A stretch of 64,000 nucleotides of DNA from an uncultured Clostridia bacterium (GTDB lineage: Bacteria > Bacillota > Clostridia > Oscillospirales > Oscillospiraceae): contig CAMEER010000001.1 in the NCBI GenBank assembly GCA_945915065.1, forward strand, positions 62,001 through 126,000, written 5' to 3'. This document shows, in pieces, positions 38,526-46,980 of this stretch. Below the pieces are notes generated by a model, which saw only the letters and a list, made by a program, of their open reading frames with translations, made no database searches and had not been told where the DNA came from. Positions within the stretch are counted from its first letter, which is position 1. Every line of letters begins with the position of its first letter. The translations under genes and the position numbers were made by a program.

Positions 38526-39467
38526 ATGAGTTTTACCTATCTGAACCTGCAGGGCACGCTGGAGCACATTACGGTGACGTCCGAGGAGATCGACCGTCAG
38601 CTGCAGCGGCTGCTGCAGGCCAACCCCCGTATCGTACCCGTCACAGACCGGGCTGCCGCGCTGGGCGATGAACTGGTGCTGGACTACGCCGGATTTTCCG
38701 AGGGTGTCCAGTTCCCCGGCGGCACCGCCGAAAAGCAGACGCTGACGCTGGGCAGCGGTATGTTCATCCCCGGCTTTGAGGAGCAGCTGGTGGGCGCCAA
38801 CATCGGCGACGACGTGACGGTGACCGTCACCTTCCCCACCGAGTACCATGCCCCGGAGCTGGCGGGCAAGGCGGCGGAGTTCCGCTGTCATGTCCATGAG
38901 ATCCGCAGCCACACTTCCTATGAACTGGACGATACCTTCGCCAGAGAGGTGGGGCAGTGCGACACCGTGGAGCAGATGCGTGTCATGGTGGGCAAGGCAC
39001 TACAGGAGTACTATGATGAGCGGGCCGAGCAGGAGCTGCGCTGGCAGCTGATGCATCAGGCGGCGGCCACCGTGGAGGAGCAGCCCTCGGAGGAGGAGCT
39101 GGACCGCATGGTGGAGGCCCAGATGGAGACGCTGACGGCACAATTGGCCCAGAAGGGCCTGACGCTGGAGGCCTACTGCCAGTTTACCGGCAGCGACGAG
39201 GCCCAACTGCGGCAGGATATGCGGCCCGACGCGCTGGAGGCGTTCCGCACCCAGAAGGCGGTGGAAAAGATCGCGGCGCTGGAGAATCTCTCCGTCAGCG
39301 ACGAGGAGATGAACGCCGCGTTTGAGAAGATCTGCGCCGACAACAACATGCGCGCCGAGGATCTCCAGCCCTATTTTGACAACGGCTTTATCACCGTGGT
39401 CCAACAGCAGCTGCTGCGGGAAAAGGCCACGGATCTGGTGCGCCGCGCGGCGCGCATCACACAGTGA
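38526..39467 (+). CDS. Trigger-factor-like FKBP peptidyl-prolyl isomerase lacking an obvious ribosome-binding domain
   Basis: GDELVLDYAGF...FIPGFEEQLVGANIGDDVTVTVTFPTEYHAPELAGKAAEFRCHVHEI (FKBP/TF core) plus TF-like C-terminal helices. Confidence 0.8.
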   Translation: MSFTYLNLQGTLEHITVTSEEIDRQLQRLLQANPRIVPVTDRAAALGDELVLDYAGFSEGVQFPGGTAEKQTLTLGSGMFIPGFEEQLVGANIGDDVTVTVTFPTEYHAPELAGKAAEFRCHVHEIRSHTSYELDDTFAREVGQCDTVEQMRVMVGKALQEYYDERAEQELRWQLMHQAAATVEEQPSEEELDRMVEAQMETLTAQLAQKGLTLEAYCQFTGSDEAQLRQDMRPDALEAFRTQKAVEKIAALENLSVSDEEMNAAFEKICADNNMRAEDLQPYFDNGFITVVQQQLLREKATDLVRRAARITQ

Positions 39468-39542
39468 CCACTGGCGCACCGGGCGCCGCAGGATATATCA
39501 TTATTTCAGGGACGACCTGAGGATAACAAGGAGGATAACCCC

Positions 39543-41351
39543 ATGGCAATCGAATTCAAAGACGGCAAGTATGTAGACGAGACCGGTCACGTTACGCTGG
39601 ATCCCACCGTTTACAAAGACTGGCAGATCGCCGCGGAAGCCGAAAAGACCCTTCCGTCCGTGGAGTATTTCCGCGAGAAGCTGGGCCTGCTTCCCGATGA
39701 GATCATCCCCTATGGCAAGACCCCGAAGATGGACTTCATCAAGATCATGAACCGCCTGAAGGATAAGCCCGACGGCAAGTTTATCGAGGTTACCGCCATT
39801 ACCCCCACGCCCTTCGGCGAGGGTAAATCCACGGTTTCTCTGGGCTTGATCGAAGGTCTCGGCAAGCTGGGCCTCAACGTTGGCGGCGCGCTGCGTCAGC
39901 CCTCCGGCGGCCCCACCATGAACGTGAAGGGTACCGCTGCCGGCGGCGGCAACGCACTGCTCATGCCCATGACCGAGTTCTCCCTGGGTCTGACCGGCGA
40001 CATCAACGACATTATGAACGCCCACAACCTGGCCATGGTGGCCCTGAACGCCCGTATGCAGCACGAGCGCAATAACAGCGACGAATGGCTGGCCAAGAAG
40101 GGCCTGAAGCGTCTGGACATCGACCCCAAGCGCGTGGAGATGGGCTGGGTCATGGACTTCTGCGCACAGGGCCTGCGCAACATCATCATCGGCATCGGCG
40201 GCCGTCTGGACGGCTTCATGATGGAGTCCAAGTTCGGCATCGCTGTGGGCTCCGAGCTGATGGCGATTCTGGCGGTGGCCCGCGACCTGAAGGATCTGCG
40301 GGAGCGTATCGGCAAGATCGTGGTGGCCTATGACCGCAAGGGCAACCCCGTCACCACCGAGGATCTGGAAGTTGCCGGCGCCATGACCGCATGGATGCGC
40401 AACACCATCAACCCCACCATGTGCTACACCGTGGAGCATCAGCCTGTGCTGGTCCACGCCGGCCCCTTTGCCAACATCGCCATCGGCCAGTCCTCCGTCA
40501 TCGCCGACCGTCTGGCCCTGAAGCTGTTTGACTATCATGTGACCGAGTCCGGCTTCGCCGCCGACATCGGCTTTGAGAAGTTCTGGAACGTCAAGACCCG
40601 TCTGTCCGGCCTGACCCCGAACGTCTCCGTTCTGGTCGCGACCGTCCGCGCGCTCAAGATGCACGGCGGCGGCCCGAAGGTCACCCCGGGCGCTCCCCTG
40701 CCCAAGGAATACACCGAGGAGAACCTCGAGCTTCTGGAAAAGGGCACCTGCAACCTGTTCCACCATGTCAACACCATCAAGAAGTCCGGCATCAACCCGG
40801 TCGTCTGCATCAACCGCTTCTACACCGATACCGACGCGGAGATCGCCCTGCTCAAGAAGCTGTGCCAGGAGCGCGGCATCCGCTGCGCCGAGTCCAACCA
40901 CTGGCGGTTTGGCGGCGAAGGCGCCATCGAGTTGGCCAAGGCCGTTGTGGAAGCCTGCGAAGAGCCGGTCAAGGTCAAGTTCCTGTATGATCTCGACATG
41001 CCGCTGCGGCAGCGCGTTGAGCTGATCGCCAAGGAAGTCTACGGCGCCGACGGCGTGGATTGGGCGCCTCTGGCGGTGGAAAAGGCCCAGCGCTTCGAGA
41101 GCGATCCCAAGTACGCCGACTACTGCACCATGATGGTCAAGACCCATCTGTCCCTGTCTGACGATCCCACCAAGAAGGGCGTGCCCACCGGCTGGCGTCT
41201 TGCCATCCGTGATATCCTGGAGTACGGCGGCGCCAAGTTCCTGTGCCCCATGGCCGGCACCATCTCCATGATGCCCGGCACAGCCGCCGATCCGGCGTAT
41301 CGCCGTATCGACGTTGACACCGAGACCGGTGAGGTTTCCGGCCTGTTCTGA
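39543..41351 (+). CDS. fhs: Formate-tetrahydrofolate ligase
   Basis: [47 protein letters not shown]. Confidence 0.95.
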   Translation: MAIEFKDGKYVDETGHVTLDPTVYKDWQIAAEAEKTLPSVEYFREKLGLLPDEIIPYGKTPKMDFIKIMNRLKDKPDGKFIEVTAITPTPFGEGKSTVSLGLIEGLGKLGLNVGGALRQPSGGPTMNVKGTAAGGGNALLMPMTEFSLGLTGDINDIMNAHNLAMVALNARMQHERNNSDEWLAKKGLKRLDIDPKRVEMGWVMDFCAQGLRNIIIGIGGRLDGFMMESKFGIAVGSELMAILAVARDLKDLRERIGKIVVAYDRKGNPVTTEDLEVAGAMTAWMRNTINPTMCYTVEHQPVLVHAGPFANIAIGQSSVIADRLALKLFDYHVTESGFAADIGFEKFWNVKTRLSGLTPNVSVLVATVRALKMHGGGPKVTPGAPLPKEYTEENLELLEKGTCNLFHHVNTIKKSGINPVVCINRFYTDTDAEIALLKKLCQERGIRCAESNHWRFGGEGAIELAKAVVEACEEPVKVKFLYDLDMPLRQRVELIAKEVYGADGVDWAPLAVEKAQRFESDPKYADYCTMMVKTHLSLSDDPTKKGVPTGWRLAIRDILEYGGAKFLCPMAGTISMMPGTAADPAYRRIDVDTETGEVSGLF

Positions 41352-41374
41352 GAACCGGTACGAAGTCATTTCCC

Positions 41375-41406
41375 AAAACTCCGGCGGCTGCGCCGCCGGA
41401 GTTTTT
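41375..41406 (+). terminator. Intrinsic terminator after fhs
   Basis: aaaactccggcgg-ctg(c)-gccgccggagttttt. Confidence 0.8.
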
Positions 41407-41427
41407 CAACAGAAGGGTTATTTTGCC

Positions 41428-41757
41428 ATGAAACGAGAGGTTACCATCGACTATTTCGATCCCACCCGCACCCAAGTGGGGCGGCGCGACAGCCTGAATA
41501 TCCTGTTGATCGCCACCAACCGCACCGATGCGCCCCGTGAGACGGAGATCACCTTTTTCGGCGACGACGGCAGACGGCTGCTGCGGCTTTACCGTGAGAC
41601 GCGGCTGCTGCCGCCCCATGAGCACAGCCATCTGTATTTCCGTCTGCCGGAGGGGTGCTTTCAAATGGCGGGGGATGCGGAGGAGCTGCGGCTGTTTGCT
41701 GCCGCGGGCGATGTGACCGGACGGGAGAAGAGCAAGCTGATCTTTCTGACAGACTGA
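41428..41757 (+). CDS. Hypothetical protein (109 aa) between fhs and fchA
   Basis: ATG 41428; MKREVTIDYFDPTRTQVGRRDSLNILLIATNRTD...; in WL gene order. Confidence 0.65.
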   Translation: MKREVTIDYFDPTRTQVGRRDSLNILLIATNRTDAPRETEITFFGDDGRRLLRLYRETRLLPPHEHSHLYFRLPEGCFQMAGDAEELRLFAAAGDVTGREKSKLIFLTD

Positions 41758-41777
41758 TAGATAAAGAGGAGAGAACT

Positions 41778-42398
41778 ATGGATTATACTACCAAGTCCTG
41801 CCGTGAATTTGTCACGGTGCTGGCTTCCAACGAGCCGGCTCCCGGCGGCGGCGGCGCGTCCGCGCTGGTGGCTGCCGTCGGTACGGCGCTGGGCAATATG
41901 GTCGGTTCCCTGACCGTGGGCAAGAAGAAGTACGCCGATGTGGAGGCGGAGATCGTCGCCCTGCAGAAGAAGTGCGACGCATTGCAGACGGAGCTGCTGG
42001 ATCAGGTGCCTGCTGATGCCGAGGGGTTTGTGCCGCTGGCCAGAGCCTACGGTATCCCCAAGGACGATCCCGACCGGCCCCGCATCATGGAGGAGGCCAC
42101 CATCACCGCATGTCAGGTGCCCATGCACATTATGGAGCTGTGCTGCGAGGCCATCGACGCCATCGCCGTGTTCGCGGAGAAGGGCTCCCGCCTGGCGGTG
42201 TCCGATGCCGGCTGCGGCGCGGTGATCGTGAAAGCGGCCCTGCAGGCGGCGTCTTTGAACGTGTTCATCAACACCAAGACGCTGCAGAACCGGGCGCTGG
42301 CCGAGGAGATGAACGCCAAGTGCCTGGCGATGCTGGACACCTACGGCAAGAAGGCCGACGGTATTTTTGAGACCGTCAAGGCCGGCTTCTTCAAATAA
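41778..42398 (+). CDS. fchA: Methenyltetrahydrofolate cyclohydrolase (FchA/FTCD family)
   Basis: SNEPAPGGGGASALVAAVGTALGNMVGSLTVGKKKY. Confidence 0.92.
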   Translation: MDYTTKSCREFVTVLASNEPAPGGGGASALVAAVGTALGNMVGSLTVGKKKYADVEAEIVALQKKCDALQTELLDQVPADAEGFVPLARAYGIPKDDPDRPRIMEEATITACQVPMHIMELCCEAIDAIAVFAEKGSRLAVSDAGCGAVIVKAALQAASLNVFINTKTLQNRALAEEMNAKCLAMLDTYGKKADGIFETVKAGFFK

Positions 42399-42412
42399 GG
42401 GAGGATCATACT

Positions 42413-43291
42413 ATGGCAAAGCAATTACTGGGCAAAGAAGTGACCGCCGCCATGAACGAGAAGCTGCAGCAGCGTGTGGCGGCGCTGAAGGAAAAGGGCG
42501 TGACGCCGAAGCTGGCCATCGTCCGCTGCGGTGAGAATCCCTCCGATCTGTCCTATGAAAAGGGCGCCACCTCCCGTGCCGAGCTGATCGGCGTGGACGT
42601 GGTGAAGTTCGTGCTGCCGGAGGATGTGACCAAGGAGGCCCTCATCGACCAGATCGAAGCCATCAACGTCGACGATACCATCCACGGCTGCCTGCTGTTC
42701 CGTCCGCTGCCCAAGCATCTGAAGGCGGATCAGGACGAGATCTGCAACCATCTGGCCGCCTGCAAGGATGTGGATTCTATGACCGATCTGTCCAATGCCG
42801 GTGTGTTCATGGGCAAGAAGCTGGGCTTCGCCCCCTGCACGCCTCAGGCCTGCATGGAGATTCTGGATTACTACGGCATTGACTGCACCGGCAAGAAGGC
42901 CGTTGTCATCGGCCGCTCTCTGGTGGTGGGCAAGCCCGCCGCCATGATGCTGCTGGGCAAGAACGCCACCGTGACCGTATGCCACACCAAGACCCGTGAC
43001 GTGCAGGCTGTGGCCCGGGAGGCGGACATTCTGGTGTCTGCCGCCGGTGTGCTGAAGAGCCTGACCAAGGACTATGTGCGGCCCGGTCAGATCGTCATCG
43101 ACGTGTCCATGAACTGGGCTCCTGATAAGGTTACCTCCAAGGGCAAGGGCGGCATGGCGGGCGACGCCGTGTTCAGCGAAGTGGAGCCTGTCGTTGAGGC
43201 CATTACCCCGGTGCCCGGCGGCGTGGGCGCCGTCACCACCTCCGTGCTGATCGGTCATGTGGTGGAGGCCGCCGAGCGCACGCTGGCGTAA
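42413..43291 (+). CDS. folD: Bifunctional methylene-THF dehydrogenase/methenyl-THF cyclohydrolase
   Basis: YEKGATSRAELIGVDVV; VIGRSLVVGKPAAMMLLGKNATVTVCHTKT; TPVPGGVGAVT. Confidence 0.95.
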   Translation: MAKQLLGKEVTAAMNEKLQQRVAALKEKGVTPKLAIVRCGENPSDLSYEKGATSRAELIGVDVVKFVLPEDVTKEALIDQIEAINVDDTIHGCLLFRPLPKHLKADQDEICNHLAACKDVDSMTDLSNAGVFMGKKLGFAPCTPQACMEILDYYGIDCTGKKAVVIGRSLVVGKPAAMMLLGKNATVTVCHTKTRDVQAVAREADILVSAAGVLKSLTKDYVRPGQIVIDVSMNWAPDKVTSKGKGGMAGDAVFSEVEPVVEAITPVPGGVGAVTTSVLIGHVVEAAERTLA

Positions 43292-43303
43292 GGAGGGCGG
43301 AAC

Positions 43304-44122
43304 ATGAATCTGTTTGCACCTGCTGAGATCGCGGCCAACTACGCCGAAGCCGGCGTGAAAAAGAGCAGTATGCCGGTCAGCAAGATGCTGCTGTTGGGGA
43401 TTCTGGCCGGTATGCTGATCGCGTTTCCCTCCTGCGTGACCAATATGGCCAGCTATGGGCTGGACAACAACAGTGTGATCCGGGCTGTCTCCGGCCTGCT
43501 GTTTGCCTTCGGCCTGGGTATGGTGATCCTTATCGGCGCGGAGCTGTTCACCGGCAATACGCTGATCTTCATCAGCGTGCTGGAAAAGAAGGTCCAGGTG
43601 ACCGCCATGCTGAAGGACTGGCTGTTTGTGTACATCGGCAACTTCATCGGCTCTCTGCTGGTGGCGGTGCTGTGCGCCAAATTCGGCTGGCTGTCCGCCA
43701 GCGGTAATCTGCTGGCTACCTACGCTATGAAAGTGGCGCTGGGCAAGATGACCATGCCCTTCCAGAATGCGTTCTTCATGGGCTTCCTGTGCAACGTACT
43801 GGTGACCATCGGCGTGCTGCTGAGTCTGGGCGCCAAGGATACCATGGGCCGGTTTATCGGCGCGTGGGCGCCGGTGATGTTCTTCGTCACCTGCGGCTTC
43901 AACCACTCCATCGCCGACATGACCTACTGCACCATGGGTCTGTTTGCCAAGACGGTGCCTGCCTATGTGGAGACGGCACAGGCGCTGGGCGCGGATCTGA
44001 GCGCCCTGACCTGGGGCAACTACTTTGTGGGGAATATGCTGCCGGTAACGCTGGGCAACATATTGGGCGGCCTGTTTGTGGGCTTCACCATGTGGTTCGG
44101 CTTTTTGCGGAAAGCAAAGTAA
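43304..44122 (+). CDS. Formate/nitrite transporter family channel (FocA-like)
   Basis: FNT repeats; GAELFTGNTLIFI; GFNHSIADMTYC; multiple TM segments. Confidence 0.9.
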   Translation: MNLFAPAEIAANYAEAGVKKSSMPVSKMLLLGILAGMLIAFPSCVTNMASYGLDNNSVIRAVSGLLFAFGLGMVILIGAELFTGNTLIFISVLEKKVQVTAMLKDWLFVYIGNFIGSLLVAVLCAKFGWLSASGNLLATYAMKVALGKMTMPFQNAFFMGFLCNVLVTIGVLLSLGAKDTMGRFIGAWAPVMFFVTCGFNHSIADMTYCTMGLFAKTVPAYVETAQALGADLSALTWGNYFVGNMLPVTLGNILGGLFVGFTMWFGFLRKAK

Positions 44123-44132
44123 AAAATAACCG

Positions 44133-44169
44133 CCATAACCTCCGGCAAAGCCGGAGGTTATGGGTTTTG
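44133..44169 (+). terminator. Hairpin with T-rich tail after the FNT channel gene
   Basis: ccataacctccggc-aaa-gccggaggttatgg-gttttgt. Confidence 0.7.
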
Positions 44170-44185
44170 TAAGGAGGCGTTTGCC

Positions 44186-44884
44186 TTGGACAAAAACGAT
44201 ACGCTGATCCTGTGCTGCGCCTCGGTGCGCCGCCATCTGGACGCGGCGCAGAAGAAAATGGGGACGGATTTCCCCGTGCGGGAACTGGACTGGGAGAATC
44301 ACAAGGAGCCCGCGGTGATGCATGAGACGCTGCGGCGCACCATGGCGGCGCTGCCGCCGTCTGTGACCACAGTGCTGTCCTGCGTGGGCAGCTGCGGCGG
44401 CGTGTGGGAGGGCGTGACCCTGCCCTGCCGCACGGTGATGCCCCGGGTGGACGACTGCGTGACCATGCTGCTGCAGACCGGCGATACGCTGCGCCCGGAC
44501 GCCAAGCAGGAGGGGCACATCTATTTCCGGGACTGTGACCGGGGCGAGCACTCGGTGGCGGCCTTCAAGGATGAGATCTGCCGCCGCTACGGCATGGAGA
44601 TCGGAACGTCCATCTTCGGCGGCTTCATGGAGGGGTACCACCATGCCGACATGATCGACACCGGCGTATACGACTGCTATGCCGAGGATTTTGTGGCGGA
44701 GATGCAGCGGTGTGCCGATCTGATCCGCTGCGATCTGGACTATGTGACCGGCAGCAACCGGGTGCTGGAAAATCTGGTGGCCGGGCGTTGGGAAACGCAG
44801 TTTCTGGTGCTGGAAACGGGACATACTGTGAAAGAAGCGGACTTCTTCCCGGAGGGTGAGCCGGGCCGGAGACTGCTGTACTGA
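44186..44884 (+). CDS. DUF1638 protein
   Basis: TTG start with aaggagg RBS; LILCCASVRRHLDAAQKKMGTDFPVRELDW...PRVDDCVTMLL; DUF1638-like layout. Confidence 0.75.
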   Translation: MDKNDTLILCCASVRRHLDAAQKKMGTDFPVRELDWENHKEPAVMHETLRRTMAALPPSVTTVLSCVGSCGGVWEGVTLPCRTVMPRVDDCVTMLLQTGDTLRPDAKQEGHIYFRDCDRGEHSVAAFKDEICRRYGMEIGTSIFGGFMEGYHHADMIDTGVYDCYAEDFVAEMQRCADLIRCDLDYVTGSNRVLENLVAGRWETQFLVLETGHTVKEADFFPEGEPGRRLLY

Positions 44885-44905
44885 TGGAAACAGGAGGTAT
44901 TTGCC

Positions 44906-45730
44906 ATGATTATGGACGGTTGTCAGGGAAAACCCCGCACGCCTACCATCCGGGAGAAGATTTGCCCTGTGTGCGGCAGCACCATCGAGATCTTCTCCAC
45001 CGATACGGCGGTGGCCTGTGAGCATTGCGGCTTTGTGGCCTACAACGACGCCCTCAGCTGCGTACAATGGTGCCAGTATGCCCGGAAATGCGTGGGCGAC
45101 GACATGTATGAGAAGATGATGGAGATCGCCCGGCGCCAGAAGGCGGAAAAAGAGAAACGGGAAATGACCGTGACCGAGAAAAAGCGTGCTCTGCGGCAGA
45201 AACTGCGCACCATGGAACGGATGCTGCCCCAGGCCTACCGGGACGAAAGCGCCGCGGCCATCTGCCGTCAGGTCATGGGTCTGCCGGAGTTTGAGGCGGC
45301 GCAGGTGGTATTCGCCTTCGTGGGCACGGAGCGGGAGATCGACACCACGGCGCTGCTGCGCCATGTGCTGCAAAGCGGAAAAACGTTGTGCCTGCCCCGG
45401 TGCGGTGCGGGATATACCATGGATCTGTGCCGGGTGGACACGCTGGAGCAGCTGGCGCCGGGGACTTACGGGATCCTGGAGCCGGTGGAGAATTGCCCCC
45501 CGCTGGAGGCGGAGGACATCGATTTTGTGGCGGCGCCGTGCCTCTCCTGCGACCGGCAGGGCAACCGGCTGGGACAGGGAGGCGGTTACTACGACCGGTT
45601 CTTTGCCCGCTATCACGGAAACGCGGCATTGCTGTGCCGGGAAAAGCTGCTGTCGGAGGAGATCCCTGTGGAGCCCCACGACAAGCGGTTTGAGCTGATC
45701 GTGACGGAAAACGCTGTGTACCGCATATAA
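44906..45730 (+). CDS. Fusion: N-terminal zinc-ribbon + 5-formyltetrahydrofolate cyclo-ligase
   Basis: N-part CPVCGSTIEIFSTDTAVACEHCGFVAYNDALSCVQWCQYARKCVGDDMYEKM; C-part LPRCGAGYTMDLCRVD...GNRLGQGGGYYDRF (5-FCL signature). Confidence 0.9.
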   Translation: MIMDGCQGKPRTPTIREKICPVCGSTIEIFSTDTAVACEHCGFVAYNDALSCVQWCQYARKCVGDDMYEKMMEIARRQKAEKEKREMTVTEKKRALRQKLRTMERMLPQAYRDESAAAICRQVMGLPEFEAAQVVFAFVGTEREIDTTALLRHVLQSGKTLCLPRCGAGYTMDLCRVDTLEQLAPGTYGILEPVENCPPLEAEDIDFVAAPCLSCDRQGNRLGQGGGYYDRFFARYHGNAALLCREKLLSEEIPVEPHDKRFELIVTENAVYRI

Positions 45731-45772
45731 AAAACACCGCTGTGCAGCTCAGCAGGCACAGCGGTGTTTTTT
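45729..45772. terminator. Bidirectional terminator between convergent genes
   Basis: aaaaaacaccgctgtgc...gcacagcggtgttttttat. Confidence 0.88.
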
Positions 45773-45780
45773 ATGGAAAA

Positions 45781-46902
45781 TTACTTCAATTCGCCGTTGG
45801 CGGCGGCAGTCAGGTAGGCGTTGATGAAACCGTCGATATCGCCATCCATCACCGCCTGGATGTTGCCCATCTCATAGCCGGTTCGGGTGTCCTTGGCCAG
45901 CGTGTAGGGCATGAACACATAGGAGCGGATCTGGCTGCCCCACTCGATCTTCATCTGCACGCCCTTGATGTCGCTGATCTTCTCGGCGTGCTGCTGCAGC
46001 TTCAGCTCCGCCAGCTTGGCCTTCAGCATCTTCATGGCGTTGTCCCGGTTCTGGAACTGGCTGCGCTCCGTCTGGCAGAATACCACGATGCCGGTGGGCA
46101 GGTGGGTCAGGCGGACGGCGGAGGAGGTCTTGTTGATGTGCTGGCCGCCGGCACCGGAGGAGCGGCAGGCCTGCATCTCGATCTCCTCGGGACGGATCTC
46201 GATCTCGCTGTCGTCGGCCAGCTCCGGCATGACCTCCAGTGCGGCAAAGCTGGTCTGGCGGCGGGCGTTGGCGTCAAAGGGGCTGACGCGGACCAGACGG
46301 TGGACGCCGTTCTCACTCTTCAGATAGCCGTAGGCGTTCTCTCCCTCAATAAGGATGGTGGCGGACTTGATGCCCGCTTCTTCGCCGGCCTCGTAGTCCA
46401 TCAGCTGATAGGTGTAGCCGTGGCGCTCGGCCCAGCGGGTGTACATACGGTAGAGCATCTCCGTCCAGTCCTGGGCCTCGGTGCCGCCGGCACCGGCGTG
46501 GAAGGTGAGAATGGCGTTGTTGGCGTCGTATTCGCCGGACAGCAGCGCCGCCAGACGCCGCTCGCTGATCTCTTTTTCCAGCGTGTTGTAGCCCTCGATC
46601 ACGTCGGGCAGCTGAGAGGCATCGTCCTCCTCCTGAGCCATCTCGCACAGAGTCAGGGTATCCTCCCATTCGCTGACCAGACGGTCATGCTTCTTGATCT
46701 TGTTCTCCAGCCGCTTGATCTGCTGGCTGACCTTCTGGCTGCGCTCCAGGTTGTTCCAGAAGCCGTCCTGCTCCGTTTCCTTCTGAAGAGCGGAAAGCTC
46801 CTCCCGGGCCTTGGGGATGCCCAGCGCCTTTTCCAGCTCGCCCAGAGTGGGCTCCAGCGCCAGCAGCTTCTGCTTATATTCGTCGTATTCGATCACTGCC
46901 AT
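45781..46902 (-). CDS. prfB: Peptide chain release factor 2
   Basis: GAGGTEAQDWTEML, SSGAGGQHINKTSSAVRLTHLPTGIVV (GGQ), 373 aa in one frame. Confidence 0.95.
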   Translation of the reverse strand: MAVIEYDEYKQKLLALEPTLGELEKALGIPKAREELSALQKETEQDGFWNNLERSQKVSQQIKRLENKIKKHDRLVSEWEDTLTLCEMAQEEDDASQLPDVIEGYNTLEKEISERRLAALLSGEYDANNAILTFHAGAGGTEAQDWTEMLYRMYTRWAERHGYTYQLMDYEAGEEAGIKSATILIEGENAYGYLKSENGVHRLVRVSPFDANARRQTSFAALEVMPELADDSEIEIRPEEIEMQACRSSGAGGQHINKTSSAVRLTHLPTGIVVFCQTERSQFQNRDNAMKMLKAKLAELKLQQHAEKISDIKGVQMKIEWGSQIRSYVFMPYTLAKDTRTGYEMGNIQAVMDGDIDGFINAYLTAAANGELK

Positions 46903-46980
46903 ATGTGGTAATCTCCTTGCTTGTAGATTTCAGTAACTAAATTATTATATCCGGAAAACCGGTATCTGTAAAGGGGAAAA

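Noticed and set aside
42425-45679. 1084-aa minus-strand ORF over folD-FNT-DUF1638-FCL
   Set aside because: Antisense of four recognisable genes; no protein motifs, typical GC-skewed shadow.
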